Shown here: one piece after another, positions 30,081 through 38,823 of the stretch
Layout: the number at the start of each line of letters is the position of its first letter
How positions within the stretch are numbered: position 1 is the stretch's first letter
From: an uncultured Pelagibacteraceae bacterium
GTDB lineage: Bacteria > Pseudomonadota > Alphaproteobacteria > Pelagibacterales > Pelagibacteraceae
Direction of reading: 5' to 3'
Length of the DNA: 47,197 nt
NCBI GenBank assembly: GCA_902515205.1
Contig: CABXTU010000006.1
Location: 1-47,197, forward strand
Made by a program: the position numbers and the translations under genes
Notes under the pieces: generated by a model
Database searches by the model: none
What the model was told of the DNA's origin: nothing
Seen by the model: the letters and a program-made list of their open reading frames with translations, nothing else

Positions 30081-31217
30081 TCAACCGTTAAGTAATTTAA
30101 TTGCGTAATTTAATTGATTATCAGTTTCAGTTTTTATCCTAAAGTCTTCCGAATCTTCACTCACTTCAATATCTGGGGATACTCCAATTTCAGAAATAGA
30201 TTTCCCTGATGGCAAGTAATATTTAGCAACTGTTAATCTTATGGCACCATCATTTTTTAAAGGTATGATTGATTGTACTGAGCCTTTTCCATAACTGTTC
30301 TCACCCAATAATATTGCTCTTTTGTGATCTTTTAGTGCACCAGCAACAATCTCAGATGCTGAAGCTGAACCATAATTAATTAGAACCAGCAAAGCCTTTC
30401 CATTTGTTAAGTCACCTTTTTTAGCAAACCATTTTCTATTTTCAGAAGCCTTTCTACTTTTTGTAGATACTATTTCACCATTATCTAAAAAAAAATCCGA
30501 AATAGTTATAGCTTGTGAAAGCAAACCACCAGGATTATTTCTTAGATCTAATATATAAGATTTAATATTATTATTTTTTTCAAAATTTTTTATTTCTTTT
30601 TTAATTTGCTTACCACTATTTTCATTGAAAGAGGTTAATCTTAAGTATCCAATATTCTTTTTTAAAATATCAGTCTTGACTGATCTAACTTGAATAATTT
30701 CCCTTAAAATATTAAACGTGATAGCTTTTTTTTCTCCAATTCTTCTTATAGTAAGTTCAATTCCTGAACCAACAGGACCTCTCATTAAATCTACCGCTTC
30801 GCTCAAAGATTTTCCTTGAACTTGAATATTATTAATTTTCACAATGTAATCCCCCGCTTTTATACCAGCTCTTGAAGCGGGCGTATCATCAATTGGAGAA
30901 ATTACTTTTACAACTCCAGACTCCATTCCCACCTCGATACCAAGACCACCAAATTCTCCACTAGTTTCAGTCTGCATTTCATTAAATATTTCTGGCGACA
31001 TATAAGCAGAATATGGATCTAAAGATTGCAAAAGGCCATTTATTGCAGAGTCCATACTTTCGGATTGATTTATCTCATCTACATATTCTTTATTTATTTT
31101 TTCAAGAACTTCACCGAATAAATCGATTTTTTTATAAATATTATTTTCTGAGGAATAAACGCCTTTGGTAAAAGTAAGGCAAAATAAAAAGAATATTCCT
31201 TGAATAATTTTAATCAT
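30081..31217 (-). CDS. ctpA: Carboxy-terminal processing protease (S41 family)
   Basis: This is a secreted or periplasmic serine protease that trims C-termini of envelope proteins or cuts peptidoglycan hydrolases. The 378 residues begin with a signal peptide (about 1-22). A PDZ domain follows (about 87-160: GGLGIEVG, SRAGIKAGDYIVKINN). The S41 catalytic domain has LRNNPGGLL, then the Ser/Lys dyad Ser286 (GSASASE) and Lys311 (SYGKGSVQ), spaced 25 residues apart as in E. coli Tsp. Compared with typical CtpA (over 430 residues) the C-terminus is short. It overlaps rsfS by 4 bases. Confidence 0.94.
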   Translation of the reverse strand: MIKIIQGIFFLFCLTFTKGVYSSENNIYKKIDLFGEVLEKINKEYVDEINQSESMDSAINGLLQSLDPYSAYMSPEIFNEMQTETSGEFGGLGIEVGMESGVVKVISPIDDTPASRAGIKAGDYIVKINNIQVQGKSLSEAVDLMRGPVGSGIELTIRRIGEKKAITFNILREIIQVRSVKTDILKKNIGYLRLTSFNENSGKQIKKEIKNFEKNNNIKSYILDLRNNPGGLLSQAITISDFFLDNGEIVSTKSRKASENRKWFAKKGDLTNGKALLVLINYGSASASEIVAGALKDHKRAILLGENSYGKGSVQSIIPLKNDGAIRLTVAKYYLPSGKSISEIGVSPDIEVSEDSEDFRIKTETDNQLNYAIKLLNG

Positions 31218-31564
31218 ATTATTATTTTTTCTTTTGGTATTAATTCAGACCACATTTTTTCTAGCTCATAAAACTTTCTTTTTTCAGGATGAAAGATATG
31301 AACTATTAAATCAATACCATCTACCAATTTCCATTCGTTACTATCTTTACCCTCTATTTTAGTTTCCATTATGCCATTATCTTTAAGCTTTTCTACCACT
31401 TGCTCAGATAATGATTGAATATGTCTTGAAGATGTTCCGCTAGCAATAATCATATAATCAGCCATAGAGCTTTTATCCTTCAGGTCGATGGTGACTATGT
31501 CTTGTGCTTTGTTTAAATCTAAGGTTTTAATAACAACTTGTTTTAAATCTGAAATTTTATCCAT
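31214..31564 (-). CDS. rsfS: Ribosome silencing factor RsfS
   Basis: RsfS binds ribosomal protein L14 and blocks subunit joining in starvation. The 116 residues carry the family pattern: ADYMIIASGTSSRHIQSLSEQVVEKLK in the middle, then GKDSNEWKLVDGIDLIVHIFHPEKRKFYELEKMW towards the end. It follows nadD by 17 bases, the usual pairing in alphaproteobacteria. Often rlmH comes next, but here the S41 protease follows directly. Confidence 0.95.
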   Translation of the reverse strand: MDKISDLKQVVIKTLDLNKAQDIVTIDLKDKSSMADYMIIASGTSSRHIQSLSEQVVEKLKDNGIMETKIEGKDSNEWKLVDGIDLIVHIFHPEKRKFYELEKMWSELIPKEKIII

Positions 31565-31581
31565 TAATTATTTTAAGACTA

Positions 31582-32103
31582 TCAAATTTTTCTTAATTGA
31601 GAAGAAGAAATATTGACCTTATTAAATTCTATAAACTTCAAATTCTTCTTATTAAGGCTTTTAAACGTTGTTGAATTTAGAGATTTTTTTTTATATCCAT
31701 GCCTATCAAAAACAATAATTTTACATTTTTGTGAGATATTTTTCCATTTATGCCATTTATGAAAATTAACTAGATTATCTGCTCCCATTAAAAAATAGAT
31801 TTCACTTTTTTTCTTTTTAAAAAAGTAGTTAATCAAATTAATTGTTCTATTTGATTTAATAGTATCCTCATAAAAACCTACTTTTATATATTTTTTATTT
31901 CCAATAATTTTTTTACAGTTTTTTATTCTTGTAGTTAAATCTGTATTACTTTTTCTTTTAAAAGGATTTTTTTTTGTAATTGCCCAAATTACTTCTTTTA
32001 ACATAAACATTTTTGCAGCTTCTTTAGATATTGTTAAATGACCTTTATGAGCAGGATCAAAAGTTCCACCCAGGATACCAATTTTATTTTTTTTTAATCT
32101 CAA
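31582..32103 (-). CDS. nadD: Nicotinate-nucleotide adenylyltransferase NadD, short C-terminus
   Basis: NadD joins nicotinate mononucleotide and ATP to form deamido-NAD. The 173 residues begin with the nucleotidyltransferase signature GILGGTFDPAHKGH (HxGH-type) and contain FLMGADNLVNFHKW, the family substrate loop. They end with SSSQLRKI, the ISSTxIR motif. Typical NadD proteins run some 20 or more residues past this motif, so the C-terminal helix is largely lost. The start is TTG at 32103, two bases after the proA stop region, with AGGAAA as SD inside the end of proA. Confidence 0.92.
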   Translation of the reverse strand: MRLKKNKIGILGGTFDPAHKGHLTISKEAAKMFMLKEVIWAITKKNPFKRKSNTDLTTRIKNCKKIIGNKKYIKVGFYEDTIKSNRTINLINYFFKKKKSEIYFLMGADNLVNFHKWHKWKNISQKCKIIVFDRHGYKKKSLNSTTFKSLNKKNLKFIEFNKVNISSSQLRKI

Positions 32104-32104
32104 A

Positions 32105-33355
32105 TTATTTCCTTATTTTTCCTTTACTAGTTATTTGATACTTATAGGAAACTAGCTGATTTAAGCCAACTGGTCCGCGTGGTGGAAGAGTATTTGTTGA
32201 AATTCCAACTTCTCCACCAAAACCAAATTCACCTCCATCTGCAAACTGAGTAGATGTATTGTGCATCACAATTGAACTTTTTGTGTCTTTTAAAAATTTC
32301 TTGGCAGATTTTTTATTTTCAGTGATTATAGAGTCAGTATGCATAGTTCCATATTTATTAATATGGGCTATTGCTTCATTTAAATTATTGACTGATTTTA
32401 CTGAAACAACTGAAGATAAATATTCTTTAGACCAATCTTTATTAGAGGCTTTTTTTACATTACCTCCATATAACTTCATTATTTTACTGTCTCCAATAAT
32501 TTTACATCCGTTCTGCTCTAAACTTTTTAAAATTGAATTACCAATTTTTTTTATTATATGTTTATGTAATAATATTGTTTCTGTTGCCCCGCAAATTGAA
32601 GTATTCCTTAATTTTGCATTGTAAACAACATTTTGAGCTATTTTAGGACTTGCATCTTTATCTACATAAGAATGACAGACCCCTTCTAAATGACCAATGG
32701 TTGGGACTGATGACAAATCTTGAACTTTTTTTACTAGACTCTTTCCTCCTCTTGGAATAACTACATCAATGAATCTAGTCATTTTAGTCAAAAGGAAATC
32801 AACTACACTTCTTTTTTTGATGTTAATAAATTGAACAAAATTTTCATCAACTTTATTTTTTTTTAAAGATTTTCTAAAAAGTTTTGAAAGAATGAGATTT
32901 GAATAGAATGCCTCTGAACCACCTTTTAAGATTACTGGATTTCCTGATTTAAAACACAATGAAGCAGCATCAGATGTAACATTTGGTCTACTCTCATAAA
33001 TTATCCCAATGACCCCTATTGGAATTGATACTTTAGAGATATTTAAACCATTTGGTCTTTTCCATTTTTCTAAAACAATATTTGTTGGATCTTTTAGTTT
33101 TATTATTTTTTTAATTGAATTAATAATATCTGAAATCTTTTTATCATCTAATGTTAGTCTTTTAATTAAATTATCTTTAATTTTTTTTCTTAACGCATTG
33201 TTAATATCTTTTTTATTCTCATCTAAAATTAACTTTTTATTTTTTTTAATTAATTGGTAATAATCTTTTAAAATCTTGTCTTTTTTCTTTGAATTTATCT
33301 GATTAAAAAAAGCTTTTTTTGATTTTTTACCAATATTAATCAATAAATTTTTCAT
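32105..33355 (-). CDS. proA: Gamma-glutamyl phosphate reductase
   Basis: ProA reduces glutamyl 5-phosphate to glutamate semialdehyde with NADPH in proline synthesis. The 416 residues are ALDH-like. PIGVIGIIYESRPNVTSDAA lies near 112-131, LKGGSEA near 143-149, PRGGKSLV near 201-208, and catalytic Cys255 is in NTSICGATET. ADGGEFGFGGEVGISTN closes the protein. It overlaps proB by 1 base (TAATG). Confidence 0.97.
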   Translation of the reverse strand: MKNLLINIGKKSKKAFFNQINSKKKDKILKDYYQLIKKNKKLILDENKKDINNALRKKIKDNLIKRLTLDDKKISDIINSIKKIIKLKDPTNIVLEKWKRPNGLNISKVSIPIGVIGIIYESRPNVTSDAASLCFKSGNPVILKGGSEAFYSNLILSKLFRKSLKKNKVDENFVQFINIKKRSVVDFLLTKMTRFIDVVIPRGGKSLVKKVQDLSSVPTIGHLEGVCHSYVDKDASPKIAQNVVYNAKLRNTSICGATETILLHKHIIKKIGNSILKSLEQNGCKIIGDSKIMKLYGGNVKKASNKDWSKEYLSSVVSVKSVNNLNEAIAHINKYGTMHTDSIITENKKSAKKFLKDTKSSIVMHNTSTQFADGGEFGFGGEVGISTNTLPPRGPVGLNQLVSYKYQITSKGKIRK

Positions 33356-34461
33356 TAAATTTCTACCATATCATCTTTGTGAACAACTTCAGATTTTGAA
33401 ACATATCCAAGAATTTTTTGTATTTCATTTGAGTGAAAACCTTTAATTTTTTCAATTTCTTCAGAGGAAAAAGAACTTAATCCTCGAGCAAAATCTCTTT
33501 TTTTAGTATCTATAATTTTAATATGATCCCCCTTACTAAATTTCCCTGAAACTTTTTTAATACCGGCTGCTAGTAAACTTTTTCCATTAATAAGTGCCTT
33601 CTTAGCGCCTTCATCAATTATTAATTCCCCTTTTGGTGAAACTGAACTAATAATCCATTTTTTTCTAGCATGAAGCTTTGATATTTTAGAAATGAACATT
33701 GTACAATTATTTTTTTTTTCAATTCGACTTATTGGATTTAAATAAAGTCCATTTGCTATAATCATATTACAGCCTGATAAATTACAGATTTTAGCTGCTT
33801 CAATTTTTGTATTCATACCACCACTTCCTAATTCTGTCATACCTTTGATATTAATATTTCCTATATCATTACTTAAATTATCAACTTTCTTAATTAATTT
33901 AGCATCTTTAAATATTTTTGGATTTTTTGTGTAAAGTCCATCAACATCAGATAGTAAAATTAAGGTATCAGCGTTAGTTATTTGTGCCACCCTAGATGCC
34001 AACCTGTCGTTATCTCCATACTTTATTTCTGAAGTAGCAATAGTATCGTTTTCATTTACTATTGGTATATAATCGAGTTGAAACAAATTTTCAAAAGTTC
34101 TCTTTGCATTTATAGATCTTCTCCTTTCTTCGGTGTCATCTAAAGTTAATAAAATTTGAGAAATATTTAATTTATATTTAGAGAATGTTTTTGTGAATAA
34201 ATTCATTAGCTCTATTTGACCTATAGATGCTATTGCTTGACTTTTATCAAGCTTCAGTCGTGATTTAATAAAATTCATTTTTTTACAACCTAAAGCTATC
34301 GCTCCAGAACTGACTATGATTATTTTTTTATTTTTCGATTTTAATTTTTTAATATCTTTTGCAAAATTAGAAAACCATTTATTTCTAATCTTTTTATTTG
34401 AATCAACTAATAAAGATGAACCAATCTTGATAACAATTATCTTTGAATTTTTAAGATGCAT
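33355..34461 (-). CDS. proB: Glutamate 5-kinase
   Basis: ProB phosphorylates glutamate in the first step of proline synthesis. The 368 residues comprise an N-terminal amino-acid-kinase domain (VIKIGSSLLVD, VSSGAIALG, NENDTIA, YGDNDRLAS, LLSDVDGLYT). A C-terminal PUA domain (about 275-368) follows, as in the two-domain bacterial enzyme. It overlaps obgE by 11 bases and proA by 1, so the three are coupled. Confidence 0.97.
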   Translation of the reverse strand: MHLKNSKIIVIKIGSSLLVDSNKKIRNKWFSNFAKDIKKLKSKNKKIIIVSSGAIALGCKKMNFIKSRLKLDKSQAIASIGQIELMNLFTKTFSKYKLNISQILLTLDDTEERRRSINAKRTFENLFQLDYIPIVNENDTIATSEIKYGDNDRLASRVAQITNADTLILLSDVDGLYTKNPKIFKDAKLIKKVDNLSNDIGNINIKGMTELGSGGMNTKIEAAKICNLSGCNMIIANGLYLNPISRIEKKNNCTMFISKISKLHARKKWIISSVSPKGELIIDEGAKKALINGKSLLAAGIKKVSGKFSKGDHIKIIDTKKRDFARGLSSFSSEEIEKIKGFHSNEIQKILGYVSKSEVVHKDDMVEI

Positions 34462-35434
34462 AAGATATTAGTTTAGCTTTAATTTGAGAAACAGATCTTT
34501 TTTCTAATGTTGACAATGTAATAATCTCAGATTTTGTATTTTTCGAGAATTCTTTAATTATTATTTTCACTTCATTATCATCAATTAAATCAACCTTATT
34601 CAAAACCACCAGTTCCTTTTTTTTTGACAGTTTGGCACTATATTTTTTTAATTCATTTTTTATTTGTTTATAACTTTTTTTTAAATCATTATTAGTTACA
34701 TCGATCATATGCAAAAGAGACTTACATCTCTCTATATGTTTCAAAAATTGTATTCCAAGTCCTGTTCCCTTGTGTGCTCCCTCTACTAAACCAGGAATAT
34801 CAGCTATGGTAATTTCTTTATCATCATAACTTGCTACGCCTAGATTTGGATTTAAAGTTGTGAACTGATAATTGGCAATTTTAGGATTAGCGTTTGTTAT
34901 CGCTGCCAATAAACTTGATTTGCCAGCATTTGGTAGGCCGATAATACCAATGTCAGCAATTGATTTCAACTGAAGCCATATTATAAATTCTTCACCAAGG
35001 GTTCCTTTTGTAAATTTTCTTGGTGCTCTATTTGTTGAACTTTTAAATCTTGTATTTCCTAAACCACCTTTGCCACCAGATGCGGCAATAAACTTTTCAC
35101 CAATTTTTGTAAAATCATAAATTAAAGTTTTATTATCCTCTTCAAAAACCTGTGTGCCTAGCGGTACTTTTAATATTAAATCTTCCCCACTTTTTCCTGT
35201 ACGATTTTGTCCTGACCCATTTTCTCCTCTTTTTGCTTTATGATGCTGCTGGTATCTATAATCTATCAAAGTATTGAGGTTGTGTTCGGATTTTAATATT
35301 ACTGAACCACCATTACCTCCATCACCTCCGTCTGGTCCACCATATTCTATAAATTTCTCTCTTCTAAAACTTGGTGAGCCGTCTCCACCATTACCAGCTT
35401 TAATATAGATTTTTACTTGATCTAAGAATTTCAT
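34451..35434 (-). CDS. obgE: GTPase Obg/CgtA
   Basis: Obg is a ribosome-associated GTPase that acts in 50S assembly and stress control. The 327 residues hold the glycine-rich Obg domain (about 1-158: KAGNGGDGSPSFRREK, GPDGGDGGNGG). A G domain follows: G1 GLPNAGKSS (166-174), G3 DIPGLVEGAHKGTGLG, G4 NKVD. The variable OCT C-terminal domain seen in some species is absent. It follows rpmA as in most bacteria. Confidence 0.97.
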   Translation of the reverse strand: MKFLDQVKIYIKAGNGGDGSPSFRREKFIEYGGPDGGDGGNGGSVILKSEHNLNTLIDYRYQQHHKAKRGENGSGQNRTGKSGEDLILKVPLGTQVFEEDNKTLIYDFTKIGEKFIAASGGKGGLGNTRFKSSTNRAPRKFTKGTLGEEFIIWLQLKSIADIGIIGLPNAGKSSLLAAITNANPKIANYQFTTLNPNLGVASYDDKEITIADIPGLVEGAHKGTGLGIQFLKHIERCKSLLHMIDVTNNDLKKSYKQIKNELKKYSAKLSKKKELVVLNKVDLIDDNEVKIIIKEFSKNTKSEIITLSTLEKRSVSQIKAKLISYAS

Positions 35435-35462
35435 AATACAACGCTAATTTAAAGTTGTACTA

Positions 35463-35717
35463 TTAATTGGGTTTTACTGAAACAAAAGTTCTATCTGATT
35501 TAGTTTTTTTAAAAACTACTTTACCTTTTATTACTGAAAAAATAGAGTGATCTTTACCCATTCCTACATTTTCTCCAGGGAATATTTTGGTGCCTCTTTG
35601 TCTCACAATTATATTTCCAGGTATAACTGCTTCACCACCATATTTTTTCACACCTAATCTACGGCCAGCACTATCTCGTCCGTTTCTAGATGATCCACCT
35701 GCTTTTTTTGTTGCCAT
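35463..35717 (-). CDS. rpmA: Ribosomal protein bL27
   Basis: bL27 reaches the peptidyl-transferase centre of the 50S subunit. The 84 residues start [20 protein letters not shown], the classic N-terminus, followed by [22 protein letters not shown]. It lies 13 bases after rplU. No N-terminal cleavage extension of the Firmicutes type is present. Confidence 0.98.
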   Translation of the reverse strand: MATKKAGGSSRNGRDSAGRRLGVKKYGGEAVIPGNIIVRQRGTKIFPGENVGMGKDHSIFSVIKGKVVFKKTKSDRTFVSVKPN

Positions 35718-35730
35718 AACTTATACCTAA

Positions 35731-36129
35731 TTATTTTTTTACTTCTTTTTTAGTCTCATCTTTTTTTGAAAGCTTAGAAATTTTTTCTGCTTCAGACAAT
35801 ACTTTTCCATCTTTTGAAAAAATCTTATTAATTCTTATCATAGAATATTCCTGTCTATGTCCATTTTTTCTTCTTGAGTTTTGTCTTCTTCTTTTCTTAA
35901 AAATTAAAACAGTTCTATTTTTACTATTTTTAATTAAATCAGCTTCAACTTTTGCACCTTGAACAATTGGAGATCCAACTTCAATTATCTTATTATCCCC
36001 ATAAGCTATAATTTCATTAAATTCTATTTTAGTATCAGCTTTAGAATCTGGTAGTTTTTCAATTTTAAGAATTTCTCCAGATTTAACTTTATATTGTTTA
36101 CCACCTGTTTGTATTACTGCGAATGACAT
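35731..36129 (-). CDS. rplU: Ribosomal protein bL21
   Basis: bL21 binds 23S rRNA next to L20. The 132 residues have AVIQTGGKQYKVKSGE at the start and KKRRRQNSRRKNGHRQEY in the RNA-binding loop. After residue 115 comes a Lys/Glu-rich tail (SKKDETKKEVKK), a common extension in alphaproteobacteria. A good promoter lies just upstream, making this the head gene of rplU-rpmA-obgE and perhaps onward. Confidence 0.97.
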   Translation of the reverse strand: MSFAVIQTGGKQYKVKSGEILKIEKLPDSKADTKIEFNEIIAYGDNKIIEVGSPIVQGAKVEADLIKNSKNRTVLIFKKRRRQNSRRKNGHRQEYSMIRINKIFSKDGKVLSEAEKISKLSKKDETKKEVKK

Positions 36130-36153
36130 AATTTAATGTAAATTTGTTATCGC

Positions 36154-36181
36154 AATATAGTCTCAGCTAATTCATAGTCAA
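36154..36181 (-). promoter_or_regulatory. Promoter for rplU-rpmA-obgE
   Basis: On the minus strand TTGACT (36181-36176) is followed after 16 bases by TATATT (36159-36154). Transcription would begin near 36147, about 18 bases before the rplU ATG. The pair lies in the 62-base gap after gloB, the only gap upstream of rplU. Confidence 0.6.
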
Positions 36182-36191
36182 GTGATATAAC

Positions 36192-36911
36192 TTAAAAATT
36201 ATCCTTTAAATCTCTTAATATTGAAAAACTTTCTAGACTTTTAGCTTTAAGAAATATATTACACTCTAATTCATCATTTAACTGAGTTGGCACAGTAGTT
36301 AAATTATTACTAAGTTTTTTTTTAATTATTTTTATTTTTTCTTTTAATTTTGAATTAGTACTGTCATAAGCTAAACAAAAATTTGAATTTTGAAGTGTAT
36401 ATTCATGTCCACAGTAAATTTCTGTATCGAGTGGAAGCTCTTTAAATTTATTCAAAGATGCAAACATTTGTTCATGTGTCCCCTCTAAAACTTTACCACA
36501 CCCCAAAGAAAAAAGAGTGTCGCCTGTAAAAATTTTATTATCTTTATAAAAGTGAAAAGCAATGTGTCCAGTTGTATGGCCGGGCGTATGATAAATCTTT
36601 GCTTCAAAATTATCTTTTTTCCAAATTTCGTTATCACTGACAAAAATATCAATTTCTGGAATACGATGTCTATCATCTTTAAATCCAATTACTTCTGATC
36701 TATATCTTTTTTTTAATTCACTATTACCACCCACATGATCATAATGGTGATGAGTATTTAAAATATATTTTAATTTAATGTTATTATTTTCAATAAAATT
36801 TATGATTGGTTTTGAATCTCCAGGATCAATAATACATGCATTTAGGCTTGCTTCATCAATTAATATATAACTGTAATTGTCTTGAAGGCATTTTATAATT
36901 TCGACTCTCAT
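36192..36911 (-). CDS. gloB: Hydroxyacylglutathione hydrolase (glyoxalase II)
   Basis: GloB hydrolyses S-lactoylglutathione to lactate and glutathione in methylglyoxal detoxification. The 239 residues are a metallo-beta-lactamase fold: metal site THHHYDHVGG (53-62), HTPGHTTGHIAFH, FTGDTLFSLGCGK and GHEYT. CLQDNYSYI near the start and the C-terminal substrate domain support the glyoxalase II assignment over a generic lactamase-like protein. It follows metW by one base. Confidence 0.93.
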   Translation of the reverse strand: MRVEIIKCLQDNYSYILIDEASLNACIIDPGDSKPIINFIENNNIKLKYILNTHHHYDHVGGNSELKKRYRSEVIGFKDDRHRIPEIDIFVSDNEIWKKDNFEAKIYHTPGHTTGHIAFHFYKDNKIFTGDTLFSLGCGKVLEGTHEQMFASLNKFKELPLDTEIYCGHEYTLQNSNFCLAYDSTNSKLKEKIKIIKKKLSNNLTTVPTQLNDELECNIFLKAKSLESFSILRDLKDNF

Positions 36912-36912
36912 G

Positions 36913-37512
36913 TTAATTTTCTATTAAAAATATTCCAAGTTCTGAAAATAGATTTTTAAAAAAAAGATTATCACTATTTATATTTGATACATCCTTATTA
37001 TTTAGTCCCAATGATTTAAAAATCTTAAAATTCATTGCTTTTGAAAAATTAAAAAAATCTTTAATAGTACACATATGAAGATTTGGTGTGTTATACCAGG
37101 CATTAGGCAACGTTTTTGTAACAGGCATGGTCCCTTTAGTTAATAAATTTAGTCTCACTCTCCAATGGCCAAAATTTGGAATAGTAACAATTGCTTTTCT
37201 TCCTACTCTTAAAAGTTCTTTGATAACAATTTCAGGATTAATAAATGCTTGCAGAGTTCTACCAAGAATTACATAATCAAAAGAATTATTAGGAAATTGT
37301 TTTAAATCAAATTCTGCGTTACCCTCAATAACAGTTAAACCTTTAGAAATACAAATTTGAACTTTTTCTTTTGAAATATCAATACCTCTAATATCCACAT
37401 ATTGATTTTTTTTAAGTAATTCCATTAATGTTCCGTCATCACATCCTACATCTAATACTCTGGTACTCTGATCTACCAAACTTGCAATAATTTTATATTC
37501 TGGTTTCATCAA
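36913..37512 (-). CDS. metW: Methionine biosynthesis protein MetW
   Basis: MetW is a class I methyltransferase-like protein that pairs with MetX in many proteobacteria and is thought to support its acyltransferase activity. The 199 residues include VLDVGCDDGTLMELL near residues 18-32 (SAM motif I), EGNAEFDL, DYVILGRTLQA and TIPNFGHWRVRL. NAWYNTPNLHMCTIKDF is characteristic for MetW. It follows metX by 2 bases, in the usual metX-metW order. Confidence 0.94.
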   Translation of the reverse strand: MMKPEYKIIASLVDQSTRVLDVGCDDGTLMELLKKNQYVDIRGIDISKEKVQICISKGLTVIEGNAEFDLKQFPNNSFDYVILGRTLQAFINPEIVIKELLRVGRKAIVTIPNFGHWRVRLNLLTKGTMPVTKTLPNAWYNTPNLHMCTIKDFFNFSKAMNFKIFKSLGLNNKDVSNINSDNLFFKNLFSELGIFLIEN

Positions 37513-37514
37513 AA

Positions 37515-38630
37515 TTATTCTATATACGATTTATCTAAAAAATTTTTTAGTGCCTTCAAAAAATCTGGAACATCTAATAAAAAAGAATCATGACCTTTAT
37601 CAGACTCTATTTCGACAAAACCTACATCTGCACCAATAGCATTCAAAGCAATAACAATATCTTTATTTTCTTGGGTTGGATATAACCAATCAGAGGTAAA
37701 AGATATTATAAAAAATTTAGCTTTTGTATTTTTAAACGCATCAGATAAATTACCATTATATTGTTTAACTAAGTCAAAGTAATCCATTGCTCTAGTTATA
37801 TAAAGATAACTATTTGCGTCAAATCTATCTACGAAGACCGAACCTTGGTATCTTAAATAACTTTCTATTTGAAAATCAGCATCGAAACCAAATTTAAGGT
37901 GATCTCTTTCTTGTAAGTTTCTTCCAAATTTTTCTTGGAGGCCTTTTTTAGATAAATAGGTAATATGAGCTGCCATTCTAGCTACCGCTAATCCCTTATC
38001 TGGAACAGTGTTATTAGAAGAATATTTTCCTTCTAACCAATTGTGGTCTGCAGTGATAGCTTGCCTTCCAAGCTCATTGAAGGCAATATTTTGAGCAGAG
38101 TGGCTTGATGTACAAGCTATAGGAACTGCTGTTTTTGTTCTTTCTGGAAAATTACTTACAAATTGCAAGACTTGCATTCCTCCCATTGATCCTCCTACTA
38201 CAGAAAAAAGTTTTTTGATTCCAAAATAATCTAGTAAATTTTGTTGGGCATTAACAATATCATTTATAGTTATTACTGGAAAATCAGTAGCATATTTTTT
38301 CTTAGTTTCCGGATTGATATGACTAGGACCAAAAGAACCCATACATCCCCCAATAACATTTACGCACATAACAAAATATTTATTTGTATCAATAGATTTA
38401 TTTGGGCCCACAGCGTAAGACCACCAACCCTCTTTTTTGGTTATAGGATTTAAGCCAGTGATAAATTGATCACCAGTTAAAGCATGACATACTAAAATTG
38501 CATTATCTTTATTTTTATTAAGGGAACCGTAAGTCTCATAAGCCAATGGGAAATTATTAATAGTTTGACCACAATCTAGTTTTAATGGTTTTTTTACAAT
38601 AAGCGTTTTTATGTTTTCATCAATATTCAT
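37515..38630 (-). CDS. metX: Homoserine O-acyltransferase MetX
   Basis: MetX activates homoserine for methionine synthesis. The 371 residues are an alpha/beta-hydrolase: nucleophile Ser148 in GGSMGGMQ, Asp314 in FTSDWLYP and His347 in KGHDSF form the triad. CHALTGDQ near 48-55 and GSFGPSHINPETKKKY near 98-113 are family motifs. Acetyl versus succinyl specificity cannot be settled by eye; MetX proteins paired with MetW include both. The start follows a SAM-II riboswitch by about 38 bases, so expression should fall when SAM is high. No SD is obvious before the ATG. Confidence 0.95.
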   Translation of the reverse strand: MNIDENIKTLIVKKPLKLDCGQTINNFPLAYETYGSLNKNKDNAILVCHALTGDQFITGLNPITKKEGWWSYAVGPNKSIDTNKYFVMCVNVIGGCMGSFGPSHINPETKKKYATDFPVITINDIVNAQQNLLDYFGIKKLFSVVGGSMGGMQVLQFVSNFPERTKTAVPIACTSSHSAQNIAFNELGRQAITADHNWLEGKYSSNNTVPDKGLAVARMAAHITYLSKKGLQEKFGRNLQERDHLKFGFDADFQIESYLRYQGSVFVDRFDANSYLYITRAMDYFDLVKQYNGNLSDAFKNTKAKFFIISFTSDWLYPTQENKDIVIALNAIGADVGFVEIESDKGHDSFLLDVPDFLKALKNFLDKSYIE

Positions 38631-38668
38631 AACAAAAGCTAAAATTATGAATTGAGAGAAAAAAAAAC

Positions 38669-38718
38669 TTTTTTAGCGGTTTTTTTATAGCGCTCGCAAT
38701 TCAGTTAAATCAGCGCAT
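38669..38718 (-). promoter_or_regulatory. SAM-II riboswitch (metA motif) controlling metX
   Basis: On the minus strand the sequence has GCGCTGATTTAAC, then ATTGCGAGCGC, then TATAAAAAAACCGCTAAAAAAG. These blocks match, in order and spacing, the known SAM-II aptamer (GCGCUGAUUUAAC, AUUGCAAGCGC, GCUAAAAA). GCGCT and AGCGC form P1; the A-rich 3' segment would form the pseudoknot. SAM-II is known upstream of metA/metX in alphaproteobacteria, which fits the gene. An uninterrupted run of nine U (38667-38659) follows one base after the aptamer. Confidence 0.92.
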
Positions 38719-38722
38719 AAAT

Positions 38723-38751
38723 TTTGTACTAGAAGTTATTTAGTATGTCAA
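38723..38751 (-). promoter_or_regulatory. Promoter for metX with riboswitch at the transcript 5' end
   Basis: On the minus strand TTGACA (38751-38746), a 17-base spacer and TACAAA (38728-38723) form a good sigma-70-type pair. The expected start near 38716 is the first base of the SAM-II P1 stem, so the leader RNA begins almost exactly with the aptamer. Confidence 0.6.
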
Positions 38752-38823
38752 TTCTAAAAAATATTTTTACTAATTCAGTATGAAAAATTGTTATTTTATT
38801 TATAAAGAGCTTAAATTTAAGAC

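Noticed and set aside
32259-32624. A 121-codon hydrophobic plus-strand frame inside proA
   Set aside because: The hydrophobicity comes from the antisense of Lys/Asn-rich codons; ProA motifs on the other strand are intact.
38810-38821. Perfect 12-base palindrome CTTAAATTTAAG before the hisC-like gene
   Set aside because: Pure AT core of a kind expected by chance in this composition; no second copy or regulator nearby.
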